A DNA stretch of 36,736 nt from CAYLZO01 sp964387775 (lineage in GTDB: Bacteria > Chloroflexota > Anaerolineae > JAAYZQ01), in assembly GCA_964387775.1 (NCBI GenBank), contig CAYLZO010000019.1, positions 1 through 36,736 on the forward strand, in the 5' to 3' direction. A program made the translations under genes and the position numbers. Under the pieces are notes generated by a model that was not told the DNA's origin, did no database searches, and saw nothing but the letters and a program-made list of their open reading frames with translations. Below are positions 1-7,006 of this stretch, piece by piece. Position 1 is the first letter of the stretch. Each line of letters starts with the position of its first letter.

Positions 1-348
1 GGGCGCGACCACCACGTTGGCGATGACCCACCGCTCGTGGCTGCCCGGCGCCCGGCTCAGGCTGACGTTGCCCACCACCTGCCGCCGGCCCCGCCTGGCG
101 CCGGGCACCTCCCAGACAAAGCCGTTGAAGGACTCGTGAAACGTGGGATCGGCCTGCGCCCACCACCAGACCAGGGGCGAGAGGCGGGCCATCCAGCGCA
201 GCTCGCGCAGTGCGGCCCGGCCCCGCTCGTCGATCTCGCCGGCAAACGCCTCGGCGATGAGGTCGGCGATGGAACGCAGGTCCCGCGCGGGGTCTATGGG
301 CCGCAGCCGGCCCGGCGCCTCGGTGGTTTCTATGGCCCTCACGGCCAT
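1..348 (-). CDS. GNAT-family N-acetyltransferase, N-terminal part (cut by window edge)
   Basis: An open frame of 116 codons starts at an ATG at 348 and runs off the left edge. It reads like the start of Chloroflexi GNAT acetyltransferases: an LRPIDPARDLRSIADLIAEA segment, then RGRAALRELRWM, then a beta-strand region VVGNVSLSRA followed by WVIANVVV, which matches the strand before the acetyl-CoA loop. The acetyl-CoA signature itself lies outside the window, so the substrate is unknown. An in-frame TAG at 379-381 fixes the start downstream of it, and 348 is the first ATG. An extended -10 promoter lies just upstream. Family assignment is by remembered similarity; the gene itself is fairly certain. 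Confidence 0.72.
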   Translation of the reverse strand, partial: MAVRAIETTEAPGRLRPIDPARDLRSIADLIAEAFAGEIDERGRAALRELRWMARLSPLVWWWAQADPTFHESFNGFVWEVPGARRGRRQVVGNVSLSRAPGSHERWVIANVVVAP

Positions 349-380
349 CGCCGTGCTGAACCCGTGTGCATAATGGCGCT

Positions 381-408
381 ATTATAGCACAGGTGGTCGA
401 ATTCGACA
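381..408 (-). promoter_or_regulatory. Extended -10 promoter for the GNAT gene
   Basis: Read on the minus strand, TATAAT (386-381) is preceded by TGC, giving the extended -10 form TGnTATAAT. The -35 region around 403-408 (TGTCGA) is poor, as is common for extended -10 promoters. Predicted transcription start is near 374, about 26 bases before the ATG at 348. Confidence 0.55.
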
Positions 409-464
409 CGCCGCGCATTTGATGTTGGTAACGTGCAGCCGGATTTGCCGGCCCGGACGTTGGT

Positions 465-1823
465 CTAGCCCAAGGCATCGAGCAGCATCTCGGCCTCGCC
501 CGGCGAGATCTGGCCCTCTTCCAACATCTTGAGGATGGCCAGCCGCTCCTGTTCCACGTCTGGCCCGGAGTCTCTTGACGCCGACGCGGCAAAGCCGCCG
601 ACGCGGACACGCCCCATCCGTTCCTGGCGCTGGGCGGCGCGTTCGGCCATGCGTGACAGCTTTTCCTGGCGGCGGGCCGCCTTGTCGGCCAGCCGGTCGA
701 TGTCACGCTGAAGCCGTTCCATGGCCCGTTCCATCGAGCGCTGGGTGCGGCGGCCCAGGCGCTCCCAGTCCACGCTCTCCAGCTTGACGCGGAGCTGGGA
801 CATGGCCCGCTCCATCTCGGCGCTGACCTGCTCGCCGATGGCACTCAGGTCGATGGCCCGCAGGCTCTCTTCGACCTGGCGCGAGATCTCGTCGCCCAGC
901 TCGGCCGCCAGGCCCGCGCCCGTGGCCCCCAGCAGGATGTTGCCCCCGGCCTCGACGACGAGTTCGGCGCCGCCGTCGCCCAGGGTGCCGGTCAGCGTGT
1001 TGCCATCCTGCTGGGCCTCCTGGAGCGCGGCCGAGGTGCGGATCAGGCCCTGGGCGCTGAGGGTCAGGTGGGCGCTGGCCTCGTCGCCCAGCCGGATGAG
1101 GCCGTTGCCCCCCGCTTTAAAGTGATAGGTGTGGCCGGTGCCGATCTCGCCGTTGAGCACCAGGTTGCCGCCGATCTTGTCTACCTTGGCCCCGGCGGTC
1201 AGCCCCTTGGCCACAAAGTTGCCGCCGACCTTTTCGACGGTGACGGCTCCGGTGATCTCCTTGAGGGCGGCGTTGCTGCCGACGCGTTCTACGCTCAGCG
1301 GGCCGTCGATCTCTTTGGCGTGCAGGTTGCCGCTGACGCGGCCGGCGGCCAGGCCGTCGAGCGCAGCGCCCTTCAAATTGCCGCGCACGTCCCGCAGGTT
1401 GGCCTCGGCGATGGCGTTCAGCGTGGCGTTGCCGTAAACTGAGCCGGTCACGTGCAACGACGTGACGGCGTCGGCCTTGAGGTTGCCATAGACCTCGGCG
1501 ACGATGGCCTGGTCGACTTTGCTCAGGTGCAGGTTGCCCCGCACGTCGTCGGCCTCGATCTGGTCCAGGCCCTCGGCTTTCAGGTTGGCCCGGGCCCCGC
1601 CGACCGCCACCGGCAGGTGGGCCGGGACGTGGGCCTCGCAGGCCTGGCGGGCCGAGACGGTCAGTTGGCCTTCCGTCTCTTCCAACCCGAGATCCTCGGC
1701 GCTGCCCTCGGGCAGCCGGATGAGGATTTCGGCCTCGTCCCAGCCCCGGACCAGCACGTCTTTGGCCATTTCGGCCAGGATCAAGTCGGAAATGCCTTCG
1801 ATCGGGAAACGCTTCTCGTACAT
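465..1823 (-). CDS. Repeat-rich protein with SHOCT-like C-terminal tail
   Basis: A 452-residue protein with no signal peptide or membrane span. After about 90 N-terminal residues come roughly eight imperfect repeats of 18-22 residues, each marked by V-x-G-N-L or a variant (VRGNL, VYGNL, VSGNL, VGGNF, IGGNL). This pattern suggests a beta-helix or stacked-strand scaffold like DUF4097 or bactofilin folds (inference). From about residue 310 it turns into long charged helices rich in Arg, Glu and Gln, probably coiled coil. It ends with a SHOCT-like motif, AILKMLEEGQISPGEAEMLL. The upstream DUF2089 gene, 9 bases away, ends with a very similar tail, so the two products may work together. The function is unknown; a scaffold or stress-sensing role is only a guess. 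Confidence 0.8.
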   Translation of the reverse strand: MYEKRFPIEGISDLILAEMAKDVLVRGWDEAEILIRLPEGSAEDLGLEETEGQLTVSARQACEAHVPAHLPVAVGGARANLKAEGLDQIEADDVRGNLHLSKVDQAIVAEVYGNLKADAVTSLHVTGSVYGNATLNAIAEANLRDVRGNLKGAALDGLAAGRVSGNLHAKEIDGPLSVERVGSNAALKEITGAVTVEKVGGNFVAKGLTAGAKVDKIGGNLVLNGEIGTGHTYHFKAGGNGLIRLGDEASAHLTLSAQGLIRTSAALQEAQQDGNTLTGTLGDGGAELVVEAGGNILLGATGAGLAAELGDEISRQVEESLRAIDLSAIGEQVSAEMERAMSQLRVKLESVDWERLGRRTQRSMERAMERLQRDIDRLADKAARRQEKLSRMAERAAQRQERMGRVRVGGFAASASRDSGPDVEQERLAILKMLEEGQISPGEAEMLLDALG

Positions 1824-1832
1824 GAGTTCCTC

Positions 1833-2207
1833 CTATTTGCCCTTCAGTAGTTCGACGGCCTCTTCCGACGACAGGTCGCCGGCGGCCAGTTTTTCGAGGA
1901 TGGCCTTCCGCTCCTCCGGCGGGATGGGCGGCGCTTCTTCCTCCACTTCGTAGCCCAGGGCGCGGATCACGTCGGTGAGCCGCGAGCGGGCGGTGGGGTA
2001 GGAGATGCCGAGTTCGTCCTGCACGCGGGTGAGCTTGCCCTCGCAGCGGATAAAGGTCTCGGTGAAGGCCAGTTGCTCGGCCGAGAGCTGGTAGAACCGG
2101 CCCAGGCTGAACTGGCCCTCCAACGCCGAATCGCAGCGCCGGCAGTGAAGCCGGGTTACGTGGAGCCGGTCGCCACAGACGGGGCAGGTACCTACGACTG
2201 GATACAT
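1833..2207 (-). CDS. DUF2089 zinc-ribbon / helix-turn-helix protein
   Basis: A 124-residue protein. The N-terminus has two CxxC pairs (CPVC and CRRC, residues about 8-26) forming a zinc ribbon. An HTH-like segment follows (QDELGISYPTARSRLTDVIRALGYEV), typical of DUF2089. The C-terminus is the short helical motif RKAILEKLAAGDLSSEEAVELL, which recurs at the end of the downstream protein. I chose the ATG at 2207 over one at 2279 because AAGGAGG lies seven bases upstream and the extra 24 residues are not family-like. It is first in a two-gene operon behind a strong promoter with a palindrome further upstream. A DNA-binding, possibly autoregulatory role is inferred from the fold. Confidence 0.85.
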   Translation of the reverse strand: MYPVVGTCPVCGDRLHVTRLHCRRCDSALEGQFSLGRFYQLSAEQLAFTETFIRCEGKLTRVQDELGISYPTARSRLTDVIRALGYEVEEEAPPIPPEERKAILEKLAAGDLSSEEAVELLKGK

Positions 2208-2269
2208 GGTTGTGCCTCCTTGTTTCGGGCCGCTCTTTGGCCCAAGAAATCTAGGATGAAATCTGCGAT

Positions 2270-2298
2270 ATTTTAACATAGAGCTTGAATTTTGTCAA
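2270..2298 (-). promoter_or_regulatory. Sigma70 promoter of the DUF2089 operon
   Basis: On the minus strand TTGACA (2298-2293) is followed after exactly 17 bases by TAAAAT (2275-2270). This is nearly a perfect housekeeping promoter inside an AT-rich island. The expected start near 2263 leaves a leader of about 55 bases before the ATG at 2207. Confidence 0.8.
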
Positions 2299-2326
2299 GG
2301 GGTAAATCAAATATTTTAATGCAGGA

Positions 2327-2341
2327 CTAAATAATATTTAG
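2327..2341. promoter_or_regulatory. Perfect 7-bp-arm palindrome, candidate operator
   Basis: CTAAATA-A-TATTTAG is a perfect inverted repeat with a one-base centre. It lies about 28 bases upstream of the -35 box of the DUF2089 operon. Its place and symmetry suit a dimeric regulator, possibly the DUF2089 protein itself. A looser TAAA...TTTA pair lies between it and the promoter. Confidence 0.4.
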
Positions 2342-2438
2342 TTTTGGTTTCAATTTATTATGGGGCATCGCGCTCTGGCGGGATGTGCCATCCGCGGCGA
2401 GCGAAGGTGCGAACTTGAGGTGACGGGCGGCCAGGGGA

Positions 2439-2990
2439 CTAGGACGCGCGTTTTGCACGCACGAGGGTCGCGGCGTCGCCGAGGAGCTTGCCCAGTCCGA
2501 CGACAACGGCAAAGTATTCCAGCCGGCCCAGGATCATGGCCGCCATCTCGGTCCACAGCACGCCGGCCGGGGCGCCGGGCGTGGTGATGCCGACCGAGAT
2601 GCCAGGTGTAGGCCGTCAAAAAGTTCAGCGTGCCCAGCAGCATCAGCACGACGACGACGGCCTCGATGGCCGGACTTTGCCAGTAGGCGATGGACGCGAC
2701 GCGGGTCGAAAAGCCGCCGGTCGAGAGGGCGGCAAAGGCGTGGTTGGCGGCGTCGAACCAGCTCATGCCCGCCAGGCGCAGGGCCACAATGCCGGCGGCC
2801 ACGTAGCCGCCGTAGAGCCGCAGCACCAGCGCAGCCGAGCGGCGGACGTGGGGCAGGAGTTGCTCGCTGCGGCCCTCGGCCGTGGCCAGGCCCGAGCCCA
2901 GGGGACCGGCCAGGGCGCTGAGCATGATGATGGCCAGGCCAGCACCCCCGGCCAGTTGGGTTACGCTCCGGTAAAAGAGGAGGAGGTGGG
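2439..2990 (-). pseudogene. TrkH-type potassium transporter pseudogene
   Basis: The minus strand encodes recognisable parts of a TrkH/KtrB potassium channel subunit. Present are a segment resembling RSVTQLAGGAGLAI (around the second pore repeat), a long middle part including the selectivity-filter-like STGGFSTR, and the C-terminal GITTPGAP...GRLEYFAVVVGLGKLLGD, which matches the usual TrkH end. The N-terminal third is missing. Near 2603/2604 the frame changes, and the protein jumps from LNFLTAYTW straight to the region near the C-terminus, so about a hundred residues are deleted. TrkH proteins are usually 450-500 residues. The 3' end keeps its own stop (2439). Upstream it runs into the promoter of the tRNA genes. 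Not functional. Confidence 0.8.
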
Positions 2991-3001
2991 GAAACACTTG
3001 T

Positions 3002-3030
3002 TTGCAGATTCCCGCCACTTGTGCTAGAAT
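3002..3030 (+). promoter_or_regulatory. Promoter of the tRNA pair
   Basis: TTGCAG (3002-3007) and TAGAAT (3025-3030) are separated by 17 bases. The predicted start near 3037 is about 10 bases before tRNA-Gln. It overlaps the upstream edge of the dead TrkH frame. Confidence 0.6.
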
Positions 3031-3046
3031 AGCGTCGCTCAAGCAT

Positions 3047-3117
3047 TCGGGGGTCGTCTAATGGCAGGACAAGGGACTTTGGATCCCTTTATCGAGGTTC
3101 AAATCCTCGCCCCCGAG
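3047..3117 (+). tRNA. tRNA-Gln (TTG)
   Basis: The acceptor strands TCGGGGG (3047-3053) and CCCCCGA (3110-3116) pair perfectly, with G3117 as discriminator. The anticodon stem AGGGA/TCCCT encloses the loop CTTTGGA with anticodon TTG at 3079-3081. The T arm GAGGTTCAAATCCTC is canonical. CCA is not encoded. Confidence 0.93.
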
Positions 3118-3123
3118 CCTAGC

Positions 3124-3195
3124 GGGCCCTTAGCTCAGCGGCAGAGCAACCGGCTCATAACCGGTTGGCCGCAGGTTCGAATCCTGCAGGGCCCA
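3124..3195 (+). tRNA. tRNA with CAT anticodon (Ile2 or elongator Met)
   Basis: Acceptor strands GGGCCCT (3124-3130) and AGGGCCC (3188-3194) pair fully, with A3195 as discriminator. The anticodon stem ACCGG/CCGGT holds loop CTCATAA with CAT at 3156-3158. A fully paired first position excludes the initiator. The acceptor and GGCTCATAACC region resemble tRNA-Ile2, whose C34 is changed to lysidine, but elongator Met cannot be excluded. CCA is not encoded. Confidence 0.88.
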
Positions 3196-3245
3196 TTGGA
3201 CCCAACGATGGTGGCCTGGCCTTGAAGCAAAGGAGGGAAGGTCGG

Positions 3246-3752
3246 GTGGTAAGCCAAGTACTAGTTCTGAACGCAACCTACGAACCGATGAACGTCGTCT
3301 CGGTGCGACGGGCGGTCGTCCTGCTCGTCAAACAAAAGGCCGAGATCGTCGAGGCGGCCGAGGCGTACCTGCGCTCCGAACGCATGACCTTGCCCGTCCC
3401 CCTGGTCATCCGCCTGGTCTACTACGTCCGCATCCCCCGGCGGTTCTCGCTGCCCCTGTCGCGCCGGACGATCCTGGCCCGCGACCACTATACCTGCCAG
3501 TATTGCGGCGCCCAGCCGGGCAAGGTCGCCTTGACCATTGACCACATCGTGCCCCGCTCCAAGGGAGGCGAGACCACCTGGGAGAACGTCGTCGTGGCTT
3601 GTGGCCCCTGCAACCGGCGTAAAGGGAATCGGACACCGGAAGAGGCCGGGTTTCGCCTGGGCTGCGAGCCGAGCCGGCCCCGGTATCTGGCCGTCACCCT
3701 CCTGGCCGGGCCACGGGCCCCGGAGGTATGGGACAAGTACATGTACAATTGA
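3246..3752 (+). CDS. HNH endonuclease family protein
   Basis: A 168-residue protein of the short Chloroflexi/cyanobacterial HNH family. It starts with QVLVLNATYEPMNVVSVRRA. The nuclease core is in the C-terminal half: CQYCG, then the catalytic-type DHIVPRSKGG, then ENVVVACGPCNRRKGNRTPEEAG, giving two CxxC zinc knuckles around the beta-beta-alpha-metal fold. A frame start at 3165 lies inside the tRNA, so I chose GTG 3246 with AGGAGG nine bases upstream. No promoter of its own is obvious, so it may be read through from the tRNA promoter. The substrate is unknown; such genes are usually stand-alone and chromosomal. A clear terminator follows. Confidence 0.87.
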   Translation: MVSQVLVLNATYEPMNVVSVRRAVVLLVKQKAEIVEAAEAYLRSERMTLPVPLVIRLVYYVRIPRRFSLPLSRRTILARDHYTCQYCGAQPGKVALTIDHIVPRSKGGETTWENVVVACGPCNRRKGNRTPEEAGFRLGCEPSRPRYLAVTLLAGPRAPEVWDKYMYN

Positions 3753-3773
3753 GATCGCCTGGCTATCCCCTTC

Positions 3774-3805
3774 AAACCGGCGTTCGCATCCGGGCGCCGG
3801 TTTTT
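3774..3805 (+). terminator. Rho-independent terminator after the HNH gene
   Basis: AAACCGGCG (3774-3782) pairs with CGCCGGTTT (3795-3803) around a 12-base loop, and the T run covers 3801-3805. It lies 22 bases after the HNH stop codon. Confidence 0.8.
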
Positions 3806-3849
3806 CCGTGGATACCGTTCGGTTTTCCAGAGACGCGCTGCAAGAAACC

Positions 3850-3878
3850 TTGCAATCTCTTTCGACTTGTGGTATGCT
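3850..3878 (+). promoter_or_regulatory. Promoter of the RpiR-type regulator
   Basis: TTGCAA (3850-3855) and TATGCT (3873-3878) are 17 bases apart, about 50 bases upstream of the ATG at 3930. This is a good housekeeping-type match just downstream of the preceding terminator. Confidence 0.6.
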
Positions 3879-3929
3879 TTGCCAGCGAAGGGTTGGCATG
3901 ACCCTTTGACTAGACAGAGAGGATGAAAC

Positions 3930-4811
3930 ATGTTCCGCGAAAGGATTACGCGAAAATATCAATCGCTTTCACCGAGTTTCCAAAAGATCGCCGACTTTAT
4001 CCTGACGTCTCATCAACGAGTGGCCTTTCTCAGTGCCTCGCGCCTGGCAAAACGCCTGGACGTCGACGTAGCGACGGTGACCCGCTTTGCCCAGCAACTC
4101 GGTTACGAGGGCTTTACCGAGCTGAGCCGTGAGATTCAAGAGACGGTACTGGAGGAAATGCAGAAAGCCCGCGCCCCGGTCATGGATCGCCTCGAGTCGG
4201 CGGAGAACCGCCTTGCGCAGGGGCTGTGGCACGATTGGGCCAACCTGGAAAAGACCATCCGCAACCTCTCTATGGAAGACTTGGAGCGGGCCGTGGACGC
4301 CATCGAGTCCGCCCGGCGGGTGTACCTGGTGTCGGAAGCTGTCGGCGCCGGACTGGCCCAGGCCATGGCCAGCTACTTGCAGATGAGCAAGGGCGACGTG
4401 GTCATCCTCGACAGGGGGGTGTTCGACATGGCCCAGGCCCTCAAGTACCTGGAGCCCCAAGACGTCGTCATCGGCATTGGCTTCACCAACTATGCTTTTG
4501 CCGCGACGCGAGCCCTGGAGCGGGCGCGCAAGATCGGGGCCACAGCCATCGGCGTGATCTCCCAGCCCGATTGTCCCATCGCCGCCCCGGCCGAGTTGCT
4601 CTTTTCCTGCTCGGCCACGGAGAAGGGCTATTTGCCCTCGTGTACCGGCGTGTGCGCGATCCTATTCTCCCTGGCGTACGGCGTCATGACGCGGGACCGG
4701 GAGCGGTATAACCAGGATCTGGTGGATTTCCAGAAGACCTACACGGACTTGACCGAGGGAACGGCCCGGGGGGAGAACGACGTGGTCGAGGATCTCATCG
4801 GGCGATTCTAG
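3930..4811 (+). CDS. MurR/RpiR-family transcriptional regulator
   Basis: A 293-residue regulator of the RpiR type. Residues 1-75 form the N-terminal HTH (FQKIADFILTSHQRVAFLSASRLAKRLDVDVATVTRFAQQLGYEGFTEL), with the typical S/A-x-x-T-V-x-R-F recognition helix. Residues about 120-255 form a SIS sugar-phosphate-binding domain (RRVYLVSEAVGAGLAQAMASYL ... DVVIGIGFTNYAFAATRALERARKIGATAIGVI). Family members usually respond to a phosphosugar and control sugar catabolism. No sugar operon lies beside it, so the ligand and target are unknown; the pentose phosphate genes at 15-25 kb are possible but unproven targets. It has its own promoter and is monocistronic, ending at a strong hairpin. Confidence 0.93.
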   Translation: MFRERITRKYQSLSPSFQKIADFILTSHQRVAFLSASRLAKRLDVDVATVTRFAQQLGYEGFTELSREIQETVLEEMQKARAPVMDRLESAENRLAQGLWHDWANLEKTIRNLSMEDLERAVDAIESARRVYLVSEAVGAGLAQAMASYLQMSKGDVVILDRGVFDMAQALKYLEPQDVVIGIGFTNYAFAATRALERARKIGATAIGVISQPDCPIAAPAELLFSCSATEKGYLPSCTGVCAILFSLAYGVMTRDRERYNQDLVDFQKTYTDLTEGTARGENDVVEDLIGRF

Positions 4812-4829
4812 ACGGAATCTTTGAGCGCG

Positions 4830-4869
4830 ACGAGGCCCTGCCGGGCAAATCTGCCTGGCAGGGCCTCGT
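4830..4869. terminator. Long bidirectional hairpin between convergent genes
   Basis: ACGAGGCCCTGCC (4830-4842) pairs perfectly with GGCAGGGCCTCGT (4857-4869). The stem extends inward to about 18 pairs (one G-T) with a four-base loop at 4848-4851. It sits between two converging stop codons (4811 and 4891). There is no clear T run, so it may stop transcription by stem strength or protect 3' ends. Confidence 0.7.
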
Positions 4870-4890
4870 GGTGTCTGACCCCCACGCCAT

Positions 4891-6153
4891 CTAGGGGGAC
4901 CAGGTGCAGAACTCGTCGCTGCCGGGGCTGTTGGTGATGTTGGTCCACTGGCCGTTGCCCAGGTTGAGGATAAAGATGTCCTTGTTGCCGGGCCGGTCGC
5001 TGTAGAGCACGAGGCGCTTGGCGTCGGGTGACCAGTCGGCCAGGCCCTCGGTGGTATCGGGCGACTGGCTCACGTTCCGCTGGTTCGAGCCATCGGCGTT
5101 CATGACATAGATCTCCTGGTTGCCGTCACGCTGGGTGTTGAAGGCAATCCGGGCCGGGCCGGCACCTTTGGGCGACCACATGGCGTAGCGGTCCCGGCTG
5201 GGCGCGTTGGTCAGGTTTCGGGGATTGCCCCCGTTGGCGTCCATGGCCCACACTTCCCAATTGCCGCTCCGGTCCGAAGTGAAGGCGATGGTGCTGCCAT
5301 CGGGTGACCAGGCGGGGTAGCGGTCGTCGCGGGGATGATCGGTCAGCTGGGTCAAGCCCGAGCCATCCACGTTGAGGACCCAGATCTCCCAGTTGCCGCT
5401 CCGGTCGCTCTCAAAGGCGATGCGCTGGCCGTTGGGGGACCAGGTGGGCCAGCCGTCGTTGGTGTTCTGGTCGGTCAGGCGCACGGCATTGCCCACCCGC
5501 TGGCCGGTGGCCGGGTCAAAATCCATCAAGTAAACCGAACTCGGTCCAAGGCCCCACTTGCCGGCGGCGGTGTCGCGCAGCGAGACAAAGGCCACGCGCC
5601 GCCCGTTGGGCGACCAGACAGGGGCCACATCGTCAGCCCAGCCGTTGCTCAGGTTGGTCAGCCGCGAGCCATCGGGGGCCATGACAAAGATCTCGTAATC
5701 GCTCCGGTTCGGGCGCTTGGTTTCAAAGACGATCCACTGCGGCTTGGGCATAGGCGTGGGGGTTGGAGGCTGGGGCGTGGCGGTCGGCGGCTGCGGGCTG
5801 GGCGTCGTCGTTGGCGTTGGCGGGGGGGCTGTCGGCGTCGCGGAGGCTGCCGCCGTCAGCCCCTCGGTCGGAAGCACGGTAATGGCTGCCTCCGTGGAAC
5901 TAGGCGCGCGTGTGGGGGGCTCGCTCGTCGCAGTGGGCGACTGGGTTGGCGTCGGCGTCAGCGTCTCGGTGGGCAGGAGGACCGTGAAGGTCGGCCGCAA
6001 GGTCGAGATGGGGGTCGGATCGGCGGGATTGCCATATACGAGACGATAAGCTGCCGGCACGTTCCTGACCGCCCACAAGCCTGCGACCCCGGCCATCAAC
6101 AGAAGCCCGATCGCTACCAACAGGCCGATTATGATCCATCGTTTTCGATTCAT
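4891..6153 (-). CDS. Membrane-anchored TolB/PD40 beta-propeller protein
   Basis: A 420-residue protein. Residues 5-27 are one hydrophobic segment (IIIGLLVAIGLLLMAGVAGLW), probably an anchor or uncleaved signal. Residues about 46-136 are a Thr/Pro-rich linker typical of Chloroflexi exported proteins. The rest is about six PD40 (WD40-like) blades with the pattern WSPNG-x-x-I/V-A-F-x-SDRSGNWEIW-V-x-x-x-DG. The propeller is expected outside the membrane and may bind a protein or glycan; no catalytic residues are visible, so the role is unknown. It ends at FCTWSP, the last blade motif, so it looks complete. The SD AAAGGAC lies just upstream and a strong promoter at 6202-6230. Confidence 0.88.
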   Translation of the reverse strand: MNRKRWIIIGLLVAIGLLLMAGVAGLWAVRNVPAAYRLVYGNPADPTPISTLRPTFTVLLPTETLTPTPTQSPTATSEPPTRAPSSTEAAITVLPTEGLTAAASATPTAPPPTPTTTPSPQPPTATPQPPTPTPMPKPQWIVFETKRPNRSDYEIFVMAPDGSRLTNLSNGWADDVAPVWSPNGRRVAFVSLRDTAAGKWGLGPSSVYLMDFDPATGQRVGNAVRLTDQNTNDGWPTWSPNGQRIAFESDRSGNWEIWVLNVDGSGLTQLTDHPRDDRYPAWSPDGSTIAFTSDRSGNWEVWAMDANGGNPRNLTNAPSRDRYAMWSPKGAGPARIAFNTQRDGNQEIYVMNADGSNQRNVSQSPDTTEGLADWSPDAKRLVLYSDRPGNKDIFILNLGNGQWTNITNSPGSDEFCTWSP

Positions 6154-6201
6154 TTATGTCCTTTCTTGCACCATCTAGGTGCCAGGCGTTCCAGGTCGCC
6201 C

Positions 6202-6230
6202 ATTATACCATAGCCGGGGCAGAGGGACAA
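6202..6230 (-). promoter_or_regulatory. Promoter of the PD40 propeller gene
   Basis: On the minus strand TTGTCC (6230-6225), a 17-base spacer and TATAAT (6207-6202) preceded by TGG (extended -10). The start is predicted near 6195. It diverges from the promoter at 6292-6320. Confidence 0.75.
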
Positions 6231-6291
6231 TATCGCGGTGGGGACAAGCACAGCGGCGAGGCACCTCTGCCTCCAACCGGGGGCTGCCCGT

Positions 6292-6320
6292 TTGGTGTGG
6301 AGCGCGCCCTCTGCTATAAT
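6292..6320 (+). promoter_or_regulatory. Promoter of the DUF3795 gene
   Basis: TTGGTG (6292-6297), a 17-base spacer and a perfect TATAAT (6315-6320). The start near 6327 leaves about 33 bases of leader before GTG 6360. Confidence 0.72.
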
Positions 6321-6359
6321 GGAACCCCATTTCACATAGAAAGGCCGGGGGGTGAAATC

Positions 6360-6698
6360 GTGAGCATCTGTGATTGTCATCGGCGCAAGCTGGCGGCGGT
6401 TTGTGGCCGCCATTGTGGCCCTTGTGACGCTTACCTGGACGCGACTTGCCTGGGCTGCGGCTACCAACTGGGGGAGACCCGTCGCGGGGATTGCGTCTTG
6501 TTCCAATGCTGCATCGTCGAACGGGGCCTGGAACATTGTGGCCTCTGCACCGACTTTCCCTGCCAGGTTTTCCTCGGCCACGCCGGGCCGGTGGACGTAG
6601 CCCGGCACTACAAGGCCCTGCGCCGCCGGGCCGAGATCGGCACCATCGCCTGGCTGAATGAACGAGAGGTCAAGGCTGCTCGACGGGGCCGACTTTAG
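6360..6698 (+). CDS. DUF3795 Cys-rich protein
   Basis: A 112-residue Cys-rich protein. It contains CGRHCGPCDAYL, CLGCG, CVLFQCC and HCGLCTDFPC, the Cys spacing of DUF3795 (putative zinc or iron-sulfur binding, often a small cytoplasmic protein). I chose GTG 6360 because it follows a G-rich Shine-Dalgarno-like stretch and lies downstream of a good promoter; an upstream frame start at 6156 would include that promoter and the neighbouring gene's leader. The function of the family is not established. It is transcribed alone, away from the PD40 gene, and its end overlaps a minus-strand coding remnant. Confidence 0.8.
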   Translation: MSICDCHRRKLAAVCGRHCGPCDAYLDATCLGCGYQLGETRRGDCVLFQCCIVERGLEHCGLCTDFPCQVFLGHAGPVDVARHYKALRRRAEIGTIAWLNEREVKAARRGRL

Positions 6699-6831
6699 CC
6701 GGATCGCGGAGGGCAACTCCAAGTGAGGCTGGCGGCGCAAGATGATCCATGAACTCGGCCTTCTGTCCCTCCAGGTCAGCGATTAGTTTTTCGAGCCGTG
6801 CCTTGCGCTCAACCAGCACCTCCTGTTGGAC
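6670..6831 (-). pseudogene. Possible minus-strand 3' gene remnant, helical C-terminus
   Basis: The minus strand is open for about 53 codons up to a TGA at 6670-6672. It reads as a charged helix (QEVLVERKARLEKLIADLEG) followed by a Pro-rich tail. It looks like the C-terminal end of some protein, perhaps a coiled-coil tail of a regulator, but I do not recognise the family. Its upstream part is cut by the MITE-like element at 6833. It overlaps the last 29 bases of the DUF3795 gene. It may be a chance frame. Confidence 0.25.
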
Positions 6832-6832
6832 T

Positions 6833-7005
6833 TTCACTACCGGACACTTTTATGGTCGCCGGGCGGAAGAGCCGCGGATCAACAGAAACTCGCGGATTTT
6901 TCCGAAGCAGATGAACTATGTGGTCCAATTCAACGAGTCCAATCCGTGTTTTTCTGCAGATCCGCGATTCTGAAGCACCTGGCAGAAAAAGTGTCCGGTA
7001 GTGAA
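6833..7005. mobile_element. 173-bp MITE-like element with 19-bp terminal inverted repeats
   Basis: The ends TTCACTACCGGACACTTTT (6833-6851) and its exact reverse complement (6987-7005) form perfect 19-bp inverted repeats. The element is flanked by an exact 8-bp direct repeat GTTGGACT (6825-6832 and 7006-7013), a clear target-site duplication. Inside is a second, imperfect inverted repeat (6873-6888 and 6951-6966; 14 of 16 match). There is no transposase frame, so it is a non-autonomous element presumably moved in trans by an IS with the same ends. An 8-bp duplication suits several DDE families; I cannot name the parent. Confidence 0.88.
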
Positions 7006-7006
7006 G

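Noticed and set aside
3165..3245. Longer start for the HNH gene at 3165
   Set aside because: It would begin inside the CAT-anticodon tRNA; GTG 3246 has a good Shine-Dalgarno and matches the family length.
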